From: Auriscalpium vulgare | Taxonomy: Eukaryota; Basidiomycota; Agaricomycetes; Russulales; Auriscalpiaceae | Direction: 5' to 3' | DNA: 64,000 nt | NCBI GenBank assembly: GCA_019915015.1 | Contig: JAHBBC010000014.1 | Coordinates: forward strand, 1,178,001 to 1,242,000 | Shown here: positions 33,607-45,200 of the stretch, piece by piece | Position numbering within the stretch: position 1 is the first letter of the stretch | Layout: every line of letters begins with the position of its first letter | The notes under the pieces: model-generated | What the model was told of the DNA's origin: nothing | Database searches by the model: none | What the model saw: the letters and a program-made list of their open reading frames with translations, nothing else | Program-made: the position numbers and the translations under genes

Positions 33607-35057
33607 TCATACAATATCGAGCAGCTCCCCGCCCGCCGCCCGTTCGATGCTCCGCGCCAGCCCCTCCAGCCTCTTCTGCGCCTCCTCCTTGCGCTTCTTC
33701 TCCACGCGCCGCCGCTGCCCCGCGTCCATGTCGTCGTCACTCTCCCCGCCGTCCGCGGCCTCGCCGCCCATGCGGTCCGCCATGAACTCCGCGACGAAGC
33801 GGGCGACGCCCGCCTCGCCCACCTCCGCGGCCGCGCGCGGGCCCCAGCGCCACTCGCTCGACGCGCCGCCGTCCGCGTCGTCTGCGCCTGCGCGCGCGCG
33901 CTTCGTGCCCTTCGCACCCTTGGGCCCGCCGAGGCGCACGCAGTCGAGGTAGCCCTGGCGTACGAGCTGCGCAAGGTACGCGTCGACGGTGATGGGCCCG
34001 TGCGTCGTGTGCGCGGGCTGCGCGAGGGCGGTCTGCGGGTGCAGGCGCAGGCGGCGGAGCACCGTCTGCAGGTCCACTGCGCACGATTCATTTCCGTCAG
34101 CGATGAGCCAGCAGGAGGGAACGGGACACGCACTGTCGCTGAGCACCTTCCCGTTGACGAGGATGAGAGCGAGCACGACGTAGAGGATGCCGACCGACGC
34201 GAGCTGGTCCGTGCCGTTCCACGCGAGCAGGCTCCCGTAGCTGAGCAGACCCACGGCGTCGTCGTCGATGTCCTCCGGCCCGTCCGCAGCCTCCTCCTCC
34301 AGGATCGCCGCGTCCGTCTGCGCCGCAAGCTCGATGAGCGCCGCATCGAGTACCGAGCGCAGTATGTACGTCTTCGAGCCCTGGGCCGCCGCTGCAACGC
34401 GCGTCAGCTGCACGCACGGAGCGCAGGAAGAGGATACATGCCCTTCTTCTTGAGGCCGGTGACGGTCTGCCGGCCATCCTCGGGCGCGTCGGGCTCGCCG
34501 TTCTTCTGAGTGCCGCGCTTGCCCTTGCCCTTGCCTTTTTCCGCGCCTGCGGCCGTCTCCTGCGCCGCGGCGCGCGTCTGCAGCTCGACGAGCTCCATGC
34601 CGAACTTCTCGCGCAGGATGCGCTGCGCGGCGTCGAACACGGCCTTGAACGCGCCGCGCTGCGAGCCCATGACTGCAAACTCTGTGTGAGAGGGCAACGG
34701 GTTCAAAAGAGGGGCTGCCCGCACCTTTCTTGGAGATGTCGTCTCGGCGCAGTGGGACGCGCTTCTGCTCGTTGAACAGCGCGAGGCGCACCAAGTCCTG
34801 CGCTCTCTTGACGGTTTCCTGCCGAACCACGCAATATAAGTATGAAAAACAATGGAGAAGGAGAAATGACTAGCCTGCTCGCCGGCCGTGCCTTCGCCAT
34901 CGCCATCCTCACCGTCGTATGCCTCGCCTTCCGCATCCTCGTCTTCCTCTTCTACCACCGCGCGGTTATTCCGCCCTCCGCGCTGCGTTCGCGGCTGTGT
35001 CTGCGTGGGTGGAGCCTGGGAGGCATTGCGGGTACGGGAAGGGCCTGCACGCGCCAT
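33607..35057 (-). CDS. NSE3: NSE3, MAGE-domain subunit of the Smc5/6 complex
   Basis: Five exons (35057-34875, 34818-34725, 34672-34442, 34391-34134, 34076-33607) give 411 residues. The MAGE homology domain is seen as VKRAQDLVRLALFNEQKRVP, then RGAFKAVFDAAQRILREKFG, then KTYILRSVLDAALI, SVGILYVVLALILVNGKVLS and the C-terminal winged-helix part ending PITVDAYLAQLVRQGYLDCV. Nse3 pairs with Nse1 and Nse4 and bridges Smc5/6 in DNA repair. The N terminus is acidic and disordered, and the C terminus has an acidic patch and a coiled coil. Introns 1 and 3 appear to use GC donors (GCTAGT at 34874 and GCATGT at 34441); no GT donor in either place keeps frame. Two GC-AG introns in one gene is unusual. 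Confidence 0.87.
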
Positions 35058-35239
35058 GGTGGTCTAGGAGAAGGTGCAGAGCGGCAGTGGCGTCGCGGCC
35101 ATACACCGTGACGCGACGCGTTTCGTCACGGTCACAACGCCTCACGGTACTCGAAAGTTGTCACACAAATGGCTGTCCGGACTTTCAAAACAAAATTCGT
35201 GTTTTTACACCTGACTGCACCACTTCACGTTCTCTAGCT

Positions 35240-36831
35240 TCACGCCCACCGCTGCACAATCACGCTGTTCACCAGCCCCGCACCCTCGATCGTCGCGTCC
35301 CGGTCCTCGAGCGTGCGATTTGGGAACGTAGTCCCGATCGTGTATGCGCGCACAGCGTTCTCTCGCGACGCCCTGCCGATCCCCAATCAATCAGCAACAC
35401 ACACACATAACACGTCCGCTCCGCCACTCACGCGTTGATGAAGTTGCGCAAATCCCCAACAGTGTGCGTCAAGTTCATGCGCGCGACAATCCTACCGAGC
35501 CAGCCACCATCAGCATATGCTCCTCGATAGCACAGAGGCAACCTCACCGCGTCCCGTCCGCGAGGCGCACCTGCACGCTCGTCATCGGCTTCGTCTGGTC
35601 CACCTCGAAGCGCGTCGTCAAGCTCTCGCGCTCCACGGGCGGCGCACTGGGGGCCGGCGCGCTGCCCGGGAACGCGCCGGGCATGCCCGAGAGCGCACCA
35701 GCCGTGCTCGCGCTCGCGCCCGCAGGCGCCCCGAGGCGGTTGCCCGAGCCGTGGAACGCTGCGCGGGCGCCCGTCGACGGGACGTAGTCCTCGTCCGTGC
35801 GGCGCGCGACGCGCAGCTCGACGGGCTGGTTCGGGAGCACGTTCATGATGCTCGGCGGGGCGTTACTGCGACAATGAGCGGGGTGTGCGTCGTCAGCTGG
35901 GGCGCGCTGGGCAGGGGCGGGGGCAGGTGCAGGTAGGAGTACGCACCCGGAGCTGATCTCGTTGAGGATGCGCGCCTGCTCGGGGTCGTCGTACCGCCGG
36001 AGGTCCCCGTCCTCGATGCTGAAGCCGTCGCGCCAGAACGTGACGTGGCGGATGGCGGTCTCCAACTCTACATTGCGCGCCGGCGACCGATGTTATGTTA
36101 GTCGACTGCGACGAGGGTAAAGCATGCAGGGGCGTACCCGCCGCCGGTGGCGCGTTGGGATCGGGGATGAACGAGCTTTCGATGTCGTCGGAGCCGAGCG
36201 TGTAGCCCCCGCCCGAGAAGACGCCCTGGCCGCCCTCGTCCTGCGGCGGCGGGCCCGCCCTACCCACGCCGTCAGCCATCGCCTAACGCATTCAGGCCAC
36301 CGTGCGCCCGCGAAACCGAAACACTCACTCGGCGGCGCGGCGCAGCAGATCCCGGACGACCGAGCCCCCAGGGGTGTTCCTGTTGCTGTCGGGATTCTGC
36401 ACCGACAGGCCGCTGCCATCGCGGGTCTAGATCAGGGCGGAGAAAGAGGAGGGATGAAACGAGTACACGCGCACCTCCTCTCGCCGCCCGCGAAAAAGTT
36501 CTGCGGGGGCCCGTCGTCTTCGTCGTCGTCATCGTCGTCGTCGCCGCTGGGCCGTGGCCGGCCCATCCCTGGGGGCGGGCCCCCGCCGCCACCGCCGCTC
36601 GCGATGTCGCGCAGCGTGGCGACGCGCGCCCCGGAGCCGCTGCGGCTGGATCTGGCGTCAGCGTCCAGCCTGGCCCGATGAGAAGCGGCCTGCGCACCTG
36701 GATGAGGCGGGCCCGGTGCTGCCCAGCGTCCCGATGCGCCCGACGCGCTGCCCTGCGGCGGCTGCGGGGCGGTTCCAATTTGAAGGAAGCTCGTCGTCGA
36801 CCTGGCCTCCGCCTAGTGTGTGGCCTGACAT
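35240..36831 (-). CDS. SHP1: SHP1/p47-type UBX protein, Cdc48 cofactor
   Basis: Eight exons (36831-36698, 36651-36475, 36412-36329, 36259-36138, 36067-35947, 35865-35548, 35491-35432, 35372-35240) give 382 residues. Order of domains: an acidic Asp/Glu run (about 82-91), the conserved linker (FAGGERSGLSVQNPDS), a SEP domain (RHVTFWRDGFSIEDGDLRRY, ILNEISSGNAPPSI) and a C-terminal UBX domain ending RDATIEGAGLVNSVIVQRWA. The protein recruits the AAA ATPase Cdc48/p97 for membrane fusion, autophagy and phosphatase regulation. Unlike yeast Shp1 it begins after the usual UBA region (MSGHTLGGGQVDDELPSNWN), so the ubiquitin-binding UBA domain seems absent, or sits in an upstream exon I did not find. 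Several acceptors were chosen among close alternatives by frame and by matching the family pattern. Confidence 0.9.
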
Positions 36832-37306
36832 GGTTTTGGGAGTTTTTTTGCGGTGGTTCGCGTTCTGTGTTGTGAGGTCGCTGAGGGCTGCAGGTGGCAG
36901 GTGGTGAGTGGACGTCGATTGCCAGGAGGTGCCGCGGGCACTGACGCGTTCCTGCGCGCCGGGCCGGGCCGGGCCATCCGGGTCTTTAGTTCCCCCTCGT
37001 CAGGCAAAAGGGAACGAGCCGCACACCAGCCCATCGAAGATACAACGGTCGTACGTTTTCAAAGGAATGTATTGATCTCCACAGCGCCATATGTATAAGT
37101 AGCGTATGCGGCCGACGACATGCATGTACGGTAAATCCCAAGTCTATTTATGTGCTCCTCAGTAAAAATATATATACGAAGCGTCCGTATCAGCGCATAC
37201 CCTCAGGCTGCCTGTACAATAGGTGCAGGCAAGGCCAACGTGTCCGAGTCGCCTCCACCCCAAAATAACAATGCGCGCATAATGATCAAACCTGGAGTCA
37301 GGAGCC
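36832..37306. other. Intergenic, no gene recognised
   Basis: Promoter of the SHP1 gene and 3' flank of KRE6. A GC-rich GGGCCGGGCCGGGCC run lies at about 36960. No coding signal. Confidence 0.5.
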
Positions 37307-39517
37307 TCAGCACTTCTGCCACATCTTCACGTAGTCGCTGTAGATTGTGTCAGATGGGAGAGGGCGCGTGTGCGGGGGAAGGGCGTACACAATCATCGCG
37401 CGGTCATTGGGGCTGTCGGGCCAGGTCTTGGACCATTGGCTCTCCGCGAGCGCGAACTGCTCCATCGCATCTGTTCATACCACATCAGCTTGCCGCGCGC
37501 GCACGATACAGGAAGGAGCGCGTACTCAGGGCACCGTTCAGCCACGGCTTGTCCCCTGCACCGTCCGGGAACCACCCGTTCGTGCCACCGATCGCGACGT
37601 CCAGAATCAGATAGAACGCTGCATGCACTCGTCAGCAAACACGCGCACAGCACCGCACAGGCGCACGCACGCTGGTCGAACGGGGCGGAGTTGCCCGAGT
37701 TGGCCCACGGGTTCTCGAGGATAATCTCCTGTGAGGCGTTGGAGACGGCCGCAGGGAAGTCGCCGCGCTCGAAGAAGGGGATGGTGAAGCGCAGGTCGAG
37801 CAGGTGCTGGAGGCGGTTGTCGACGTAGATGCGCAGGAACTTGTCCGTCCACTCGAGCGCGTACGTGTGGAACGCATCGCCGTACGACGAGCGGCGCACG
37901 GTCCACCACCCGTACGTCTTGGCGACCGCGTTGAGCCACGTGAGCGGGCCCCAGTTGAGCGAGCCGCGGACGTAGTTGATGCCCCTGCGGGCGGGTGAGC
38001 GGGCGCGAAGAGAGGGAGACGGGGGGCGTACTGCGCGGGGTAGGAGGGGCTGTTGCCCCGGGACTCCATGATGTCGATCTCGCCTGTGATAGAGGTTAAT
38101 ATGCGCATATGAACGTCGCGCAGGCACGAACGCGTACCGCTGAGCGGCCACGGGCCGTACGTGTTGTTCTCGGGGAGCATCCAGATGGCAGGCCACATCT
38201 GCGGGGCGGGGCGCGTCAGCGTCGCTTACTCGGGGCGGGGCGCCGGCTAGAGGCAAGGACGCACCCAGTCGCTACGTCATGCCGCCACACCATGCAACAA
38301 CAAACACACAACGCCAAAAGCCAAAGTCAAAGTTCAGCAGACGCCACAGACGAGTTCCGGGCGCACGCACCCGCGGGGGAGCTTCGCGCGCACCTCGACG
38401 CGGCCGTAGCGGATGCTCTTCTTGCCCTTGGTCGAGATGCGCGCGCTCATGACCGGGTTGATGACCGTGCCCGTCGTGCGGTTGCTCACCGTGCCGCACG
38501 CGGTGAGGTTCGTGTTGGTGCAGTCCGTGAGGTTGAAGGTGTGGCCGTCGAAGATCGCGTCGTGCCCGATGACGGCGGACGTGAGCGTCGGGAGGAGGTA
38601 CAGCTGCCCGTTCTGGATGTACGAGTTGTTCGTCGACGCGGTCGTCATCTCGAACTCGCCGTTCCTGCACATCGTCATCAGCACGCCAGCCGCAGAGCAG
38701 GAGATCAGCACGCCACCCACCCGAAGCCGCCCATGTCCGCCTCGCGCATCCAGATGCCGTCCGTGTCAAGATCTGCGCCGTCGAACTGGTCCTCGAGGAC
38801 GAGGCACAGGTCCTCGAGCAGCGGGACGCTGCGCCAGCCAAAGTAGACGCGCACCGCGCTCGCGGCGACGCCGAGGAACATCATCGAGTAGGTGATGAAG
38901 TACGCGATGCGCGCGGAGCGGTCGCGCTTGCTCATCCAGGGCTTCGCGATGGGGCCGGCGAGCATCGTCGAGCGCGGGCGCGGCTTCTTCGCGAGGCGCG
39001 GGACCGCACCGCTGGAGGGGTACACGGCGGTGACGGGGCGCGGGGGCGGGGCGGCGAACGCGGAGTCGCGCACGCGGCCCTGGCGCGGGGACGCGAGGCT
39101 GCTCGACGAGAGCGTGCTCATGCGGCGGTGGACGTCGGAGAGCGGGTAGTGGCCGCCGCCGGACGGGGTGTCGGCGAGCGAGAAGGAGACGACGCTCGCG
39201 GGGGGCGAGAAGGGGTTCGCGTGCTCGGACGCGGGGGTCGCGAACGGGTTGGACGGCGCGGGTTGGCTGGAGGCGGAGCCGGCGGTGTGCGTGCGCGGGG
39301 TGCTCGCGCCGGACGCAATGCTGACGGACGACTGGGCGCGGTCGTGCGGGCGGAGGCCGCCGCGGGCGCGGGGGGCGGGGCGCGGGGAGGTGGGGTCGTC
39401 GAGCTCGGGGAGGTGCTCGATGAAGAAGGGGCGCGGCGGGGAGAGCGGGGCGTCGGTGTCGGCGGCGACGGCGCTGGACGCGCTGGAGGCGGGTGCGTCG
39501 GAGGCGGACTCGGACAT
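37307..39517 (-). CDS. KRE6: KRE6/SKN1-type beta-glucan synthesis protein (GH16)
   Basis: Eight exons (39517-38721, 38664-38371, 38271-38265, 38198-38138, 38083-38032, 37984-37671, 37618-37526, 37470-37307) give 593 residues. It is a type II membrane protein: a Ser/Pro-rich cytoplasmic tail of about 200 residues, one membrane helix (IAYFITYSMMFLGVAASAV), and a lumenal GH16 fold. The catalytic motif GEIDIMESRG contains both Glu residues. Conserved surroundings include GRVEVRAKLPRG, WPAIWMLPENNTYGPWPLSG and YALEWTDKFLRIYVDNR. The family is needed for cell-wall beta-1,6-glucan assembly. Exon 3 is only 7 bases and supplies the Asp and Trp just before MWPAIWML. It diverges from the GT2 gene across a 2.7-kb region. 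Confidence 0.93.
38265..38271 (-). other. 7-nt microexon of KRE6
   Basis: CGACTGG flanked by an upstream GTAG acceptor and a downstream GTGCGT donor. It restores the frame and the conserved GDW before MWPAIWML; without it the preceding and following exons do not join in frame. Confidence 0.75.
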
Positions 39518-42252
39518 GGCTGGGAACGGGCCTGGGTGCGGGAGGACTGGGCATGCAGGCGGGGGGAGGCTTTATGGCCACGGAGGGCGTGCTTCTGCCG
39601 GAAGGTGCGGTGGCATGAGGAGGATCCGGGGGCCCACAAGCGGAGGAGGACGGGGGCCCCGCGAGCGCCAGCGGGGACAGAGCGAAGCAAGTGCCGTGTC
39701 GGACTGTGGCCGTGTCGTGCGCCGTGTCGTGCTTAGAGCGCTGCGGGCATCCGTCACTGCCACGCGTGGGACGCCAAGCGGGTGTAGAGGGCGTGTTGCG
39801 AGCGCCGTGCCCGTCAAGTGGTTCTTGCCTGGAAGCCCGGGTGGGCATCAGGATGGGCAGGGACACCGGGCGCGCGGGGGTCTGGACAGATGCCGACAAG
39901 TGCAGCATTCTGCAGGAACGAACGTCGGTCCGTCCTTCGCGCACCTCCGCTCAATCGCTGCATCGCACGCGTCGACGGAGATTGGCCCTCGAGCGCGGCT
40001 GTTCCGTGCATTCCCCGTCACCCGAGGGATTTACACGGGGAACATCCTTCGGAGCTGCCCTCGACCTTCGCGCGCTCGACAGCCACAAAGAGTCGACGTT
40101 GTTTGTCTCTACTTGTCCCGGCCCCGAATGCCCGGCGCACTCCGCACGGACGCTGTCAGAATTCCAGATCCGAGCATTTCATCCAATCGCTGCCTCCAGA
40201 GAACCATCAGCTCAAAATCGTGCTCTTCTCACTGCCTCCGGCGCCCGCGCGTACAACACCTACCATCTTTGATAGAACCAGGGCAGCAGCCCGTGCAGAA
40301 GGCATACCACGCGCCCAGGGCACCTCTCGCAAGCTAGATTGACAGCTATAATTACGAGGTCGCCGCCGTGTACGTGAGTCCATGTCCTCGTCGCATGTCC
40401 GTGCACTTCATTTCGTGAAAATAACGGGGGCCAGTGTCGCCCCCGGTGGCACCGCGCTGTCGCACGCCTCCAGCCTGCATCTCCGGGCGAAGCACGTTCA
40501 GAGTCACAAGGACCCCGGCGATGGAGCACGAACGAAACCCACTTTCGGCCCCGTGCAGCCAACCTGCCGTCAGAGCTCCCGACGCAGAGGCTGCTCCACT
40601 TTCGCTGATAGCAAGAGCAGTGCCATTGTCGGGCCCATCGGTGGCCGGCCGCCTACTGGACTGGTGGAGTGGGATGCGGACACGAGGCTGCAGAGCATGG
40701 CGGAACCCGAACACACAGGCAGGGCCATCTCCACAGGCAAGTCGAGCGGGTGGAGTCAGTGCAATGGGCGCGTCGACAGCGCAGGCGACGACGACCGGAT
40801 GACCTCTTCGGTGACGCGGTGACGCCAGCGGCGAGCAGCGTGCACGTTGACAGCCAGCGCCGCCGTCTGCCACCGTTCGGCTAAACAATGAGATACTGTC
40901 GCGACGAATCCCTCGGCGCCGCCGCCGCCACCGCCGCCCGCCACGACCACGACTCTTGCACGACTCTGCATGCGCGCCATTGCCAGCATACCGGATGCTC
41001 TCGCAGGCAGCCGCTAGCCGGCGGCGCTGCAAGCATGGGGAGCCCAGCACACATCTTATGTCGCCGCCTGTCCGATGCGATGCGACGTAAGTGCTTTGTG
41101 GGCAATTATGCGTGTACTTCACGGCCTGTCAGCGAGAAGCGCGAACCATGCACCGAGGAACAAGATGGCTCGACCGATCAGGGGAACGCGCTGCCCATTC
41201 CGCACGGCTTCCGCGATCAACAAGCCGACAGCGACGAGTGAAGGGCACTGGCGAGTGTGAAAACAGATACATTTCGTCGGTGGCGCGCTCTACGGCCGCC
41301 CGCCGGTGGGAACTCCCGCCGGTTTGGGGTTTGCGTTCAGCCACCGCCACCCGCCGCCACATTGGCAATTCATCTTCGCCACGGCCACCCAACACACGAC
41401 GCACGCCGCCACCGTTGCTGCCTGCTCACGAATACCGCTTCATGCGCACCGGCGCGCGACGCGGCGGGCGGCAAAGATAATTGCAGGACCCATCATCCCG
41501 CGCAACATCCTGGGAGATTCTCGCGGCTTCGCATGCACGTCGGCCCCCTCTCGCGCCGCCGGATGCGGCAGGTGTGGTGCTGCCTATCGCGGGCATCAGG
41601 ATCTTGGGAAGGCGGCAGGTGCATTCGTGCGGTGAGGCTTCCCCGCAAGGCCCGGGACTGTCGGCGTGTCGTGTCGAGCGGATGCTGGTGCGCGGGCGGT
41701 GCGCGGGAGCGGGGGCGGGTGACGTCCGCCGCACTCGCGCCGTGGTCACGGCAGGCGGTTGACTGCGAGCGTGCGTCGTATTTGCGCGGTGAGTAGATGT
41801 CAGCCACGGCATGTTCACGGGCACGCAGACATTATTGTCGGCATGGCGGGTGGAGAGTCTGTGTGCGCCGTAGCCCCCCGACTGAATGCGCTGGCCCCCA
41901 AGCCCGAGATACGTCCGTCACGGCTGTGGGAGGGCTTCCGTGATGGATAGGCAGCGGACGGTCCAGCCCAGGGCACCCAGTGGGAACACACGCAGCCCCG
42001 CCTGTTCTCGCAGTCCGCCTTCCCGCCGATCAGCTCCTCCGTCCCAGGCCCCGGGCCACATCCTCATCCTGCCATGCCAAGCAGCCGCCCTTCGACGCTG
42101 CCTCTCCCCGCGTCCGCCCACCCAGCCGCCTCTTAAGTCGGCTCGCACGGGCCCATCGGAGCCCCCAGCCGCCCCCCGTGCTCCCGTCCTCCCGCTCCAG
42201 GTTTTGGCCCACACTCCTTGCCGCCCCCCACAGCTCACACCCTCTGCCAGCC
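39518..42252. other. Long divergent intergenic region between KRE6 and GT2 genes
   Basis: 2.7 kb of GC-rich sequence separating two divergently transcribed cell-wall genes. Open frames occur on both strands but look like composition effects: no motifs, no consistent splicing. I see no tRNA or repeat of note. The last 250 bases before 42253 are pyrimidine-rich on the plus strand, as in a transcript leader. Confidence 0.5.
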
Positions 42253-45200
42253 ATGGACTACGACGCGTATGATGCTTTGCTGCACCATATCTTCAAACAA
42301 GTCCGCTCGCCTCCTTCCTCCGTCCCCGTCCCCACTGACCCCCCGACAGACACAGGGCGACGCGTGGTTCAAGCCCTCCGAGGAGAACATCCACGCCGGG
42401 GTCTGTCTGCGCATCGCTCCGGGCCAGTTCCGCGTCTTCCCCTACGAGAACCTCTACCTCGAGCCCTTCGAGGCCGCCGTCCGCGTCCTCAACCCCGTCG
42501 TCGCCGTCAAGGTCCGCAGCGCCGCCGTCCACGTCGCCCTCGGCAGCGTGTAAGTCTCTCTGCCCGCTGTGGCCTGCGGGCGTCTGGCTCACCCTTGCGC
42601 GCCAGCGGGGAAGACGCCACGGCCATTTACGTCGATGACGACACGCGCATCCAGATCCTCGACAGCATCCTCGACCTGCCCCGTGCCGACAAGGAACAGT
42701 GCGGCGCCTTCATCGTGAGACTCCCGCCCCGTCTCCGCCCGCCCCCCGCTGACCCCCGCCCCAGCGCGACGAGCGCGTCCTCGTCGTCTGGTCAGACAAC
42801 CTCGACACCATCATCCCCCACTGCCGCGACTTTGAGGAGAACCTCATCAAGCTCGTCTGGTCCCAGCGCGTCGCCCTCTCCGCCCTCCCCGTCGCTGGCA
42901 GCATCGCCCCCAGCGCCGGGCCATCCACCGCGGCCTCCGCCGTCAACTCCGCCTCGGACGTCCAGCTCAACGAGAAGCCCGTCGACGACGCCGACAGGGA
43001 GGCCGAGCCCGCACCCGCCAAGCCGCCGGCGAAGACAGGCTCGCTCTGGGGCTGGCGCATCGGCAACAAGGCGGCGCAGGCCGTCGGCGACGTGGAAAAG
43101 GGCAACGGCGCAAGCTCCCGGCCCACCCGCTACTTTGCGCCCGTCTACGGCGGTCTCGGATGCGCGCTGTCCCTGTGTGCGTGCCCCCCCCCCCGCCGCC
43201 TCTCTTCCGCGCATACATGCTCACCCTGCCCCCGCAGTCTTCATCGGCAGCGGTGTCACGATGCTGCTGCAGGAGTGGCGCCTCGACCACGACTACAAGC
43301 GCTTTGCCCTCTTGGTCACCTCGCCCTTCCTATTCTGCGTCGCGCTCGTAAGTCCCGGCGGATCCCCGCGCTCCCCTGTTCGCGTTCTGATGCCCGCTGC
43401 CCCAGTTTTTCGCCCTCCAGGTCATTACGAACATCTCCTACGTGTACGTGCCGCCGCTCGCTCGTCTACATGCATGCTTACGCGCCCGCCCCAGCTTCGG
43501 CCCTGTCGCGCAGTATCACGAGAACTCCAAGTACTATTCGGCCGTGAAGCCAGGCCCGAACAAGGAAGTCGATGCGCATCTGCCCCACATCACCATCGAG
43601 CTTCCCGTGTACAAAGAGAGCCTCGAGCAGACCATGTGCGTCCTTCCTTCTTCATCTCCGTTCCGCCCGCCTGCAGGCCGTCGCCCGAGCACGCCCCCTG
43701 CCTTTTCCAGACAAGGTTGGCAGCCGCGGGCCAGACGCGACGCGACGGGCTTTGCGAGAGTTACCTCCGCGGCGCGCGCGCCACTTACGCGCCCCGGTCT
43801 CTGCGCCGCTCCGCACACGCTGATGGCCGCCTTCCCCTAGCGCGCCCTCGGTGCAGTCCCTCAAGAAGGCGATGCAGACGTACGCGCGGCAGGGCGGGAC
43901 GTCGACGATCTTCGTGCACGACGACGGCCTGCAGCTCATCTCCGAGGCGGACCGCGCGGAGCGCGTCGCGTTCTACGCGGACAACGGCATCGGCTGGGTC
44001 GCGCGCCCGCGCCACGACGACACCGAGGGCGGCTTCAAGCGCCGCGGCCGCTTCAAGAAGGCGAGCAACATGAACTACGGGCTCGCGCTGTCGCTCAAGA
44101 TGGAGGGCTGGATCAAGCGCCTCGAGGCGGGCGAGCAGGCCGGCGAGAAGGACGCGGGCGCGCCGGACGGCGAGGAGGAGCTCGAGGAGAAGGCGCTCCG
44201 CCTCGCGATCGAGGAGATCTACGAGGAGAGCGGGAAGCGCTTCAAGCCGTGGGCGCACAACGCAAAGGCGATCCGCATGGGCGACATCGTGCTCATCGTC
44301 GATTCGGACACCATCGTGCCGGAGGTGCGCCTTCCTTTACCCCGCGTTTTCTTCTTGGGCTGATGACGACACGGCGCGGCAGGACTGCTTCCGCGACGCC
44401 GCGCGCGAGCTCTCCGAGTGCCCCGAGGTCGCGATCATCCAGCACGAGTCGGACGTGATGCAGGTCGCGCACCACTACTTTGAGAACGGGATCGCGCACT
44501 TCACGCGGCGCATCAACAAGTGCATCTCGATGGGCTGCGCGAACGGCGAGGTCGCGCCGTTCGTCGGGCACAACGCGTTCCTGCGCTGGTCCGCGCTGCA
44601 GGACGCCGCGTTCGCGGACCCCGGCGACGAGGGCAAGATGAAGATCTGGTCCGAGACGAACGTGAGCGAGGACTTCGACATGGCGCTGCGCCTGCAGCTC
44701 AAGGGGTACATCATCCGCTGGGCGACGTACTCCGAGGGCGGCTTCAAGGAGGGCGTGTCGCTGACCGTCGATGACGAGCTCAACCGCTGGCAGAAGTACT
44801 CGTACGGTGCGTCGCCGGCTGTCTGTTGTGGTTTGCTGGGGCGGCGGGCTGACGGCGCGCGCACAGGCTGCAACGAGCTCATCTTCAACCCGCTCATCCA
44901 CTGGTGGAAGCTCGGCCCGATCACGAAGCAGCTGCGCATCTTCATCTGGTCCGACGCGCCTGTCCACTACAAGATCAGCATGATGTCCTGTGCGTGCCCT
45001 TGCCCTCCCCTCCCGCGCCCCCGCTGACCGCCCCCGCAGACATGTTCTCGTACTGTGGGTGCTGCCTCGTATATTGCTGCTCAGTGTGCTTACGGTAGTT
45101 GCAGATGGCCTCGCGGCGGGCGGGGTGCTTTCCTTGATCAACTACATCATCCTCGGGCTCTCGCTCAACGTCGACGGGTACTACGAGCACTCGTTCGAGA

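Noticed and set aside
33601..34509. A 302-residue plus-strand frame opposite NSE3
   Set aside because: GC-rich codons on one strand create long open frames on the other. The composition is Arg/Ala/Val filler, while the minus strand carries the MAGE domain.
38766..39944. A 392-residue minus-strand frame beside the KRE6 start
   Set aside because: Shifted frame of the KRE6 N-terminal exon, extended upstream by low-stop GC-rich sequence.
39518..42252. Possible genes in the KRE6-GT2 spacer
   Set aside because: Several frames of 100-390 residues exist on both strands, but none shows motifs, hydrophobic pattern or splice sites that hold together.
41980..44073. A 697-residue continuous plus-strand frame over the GT2 gene
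   Set aside because: It reads through introns in a mixed frame and is Arg/Pro/Ser-rich filler. The spliced chain gives the GT2 motifs instead.
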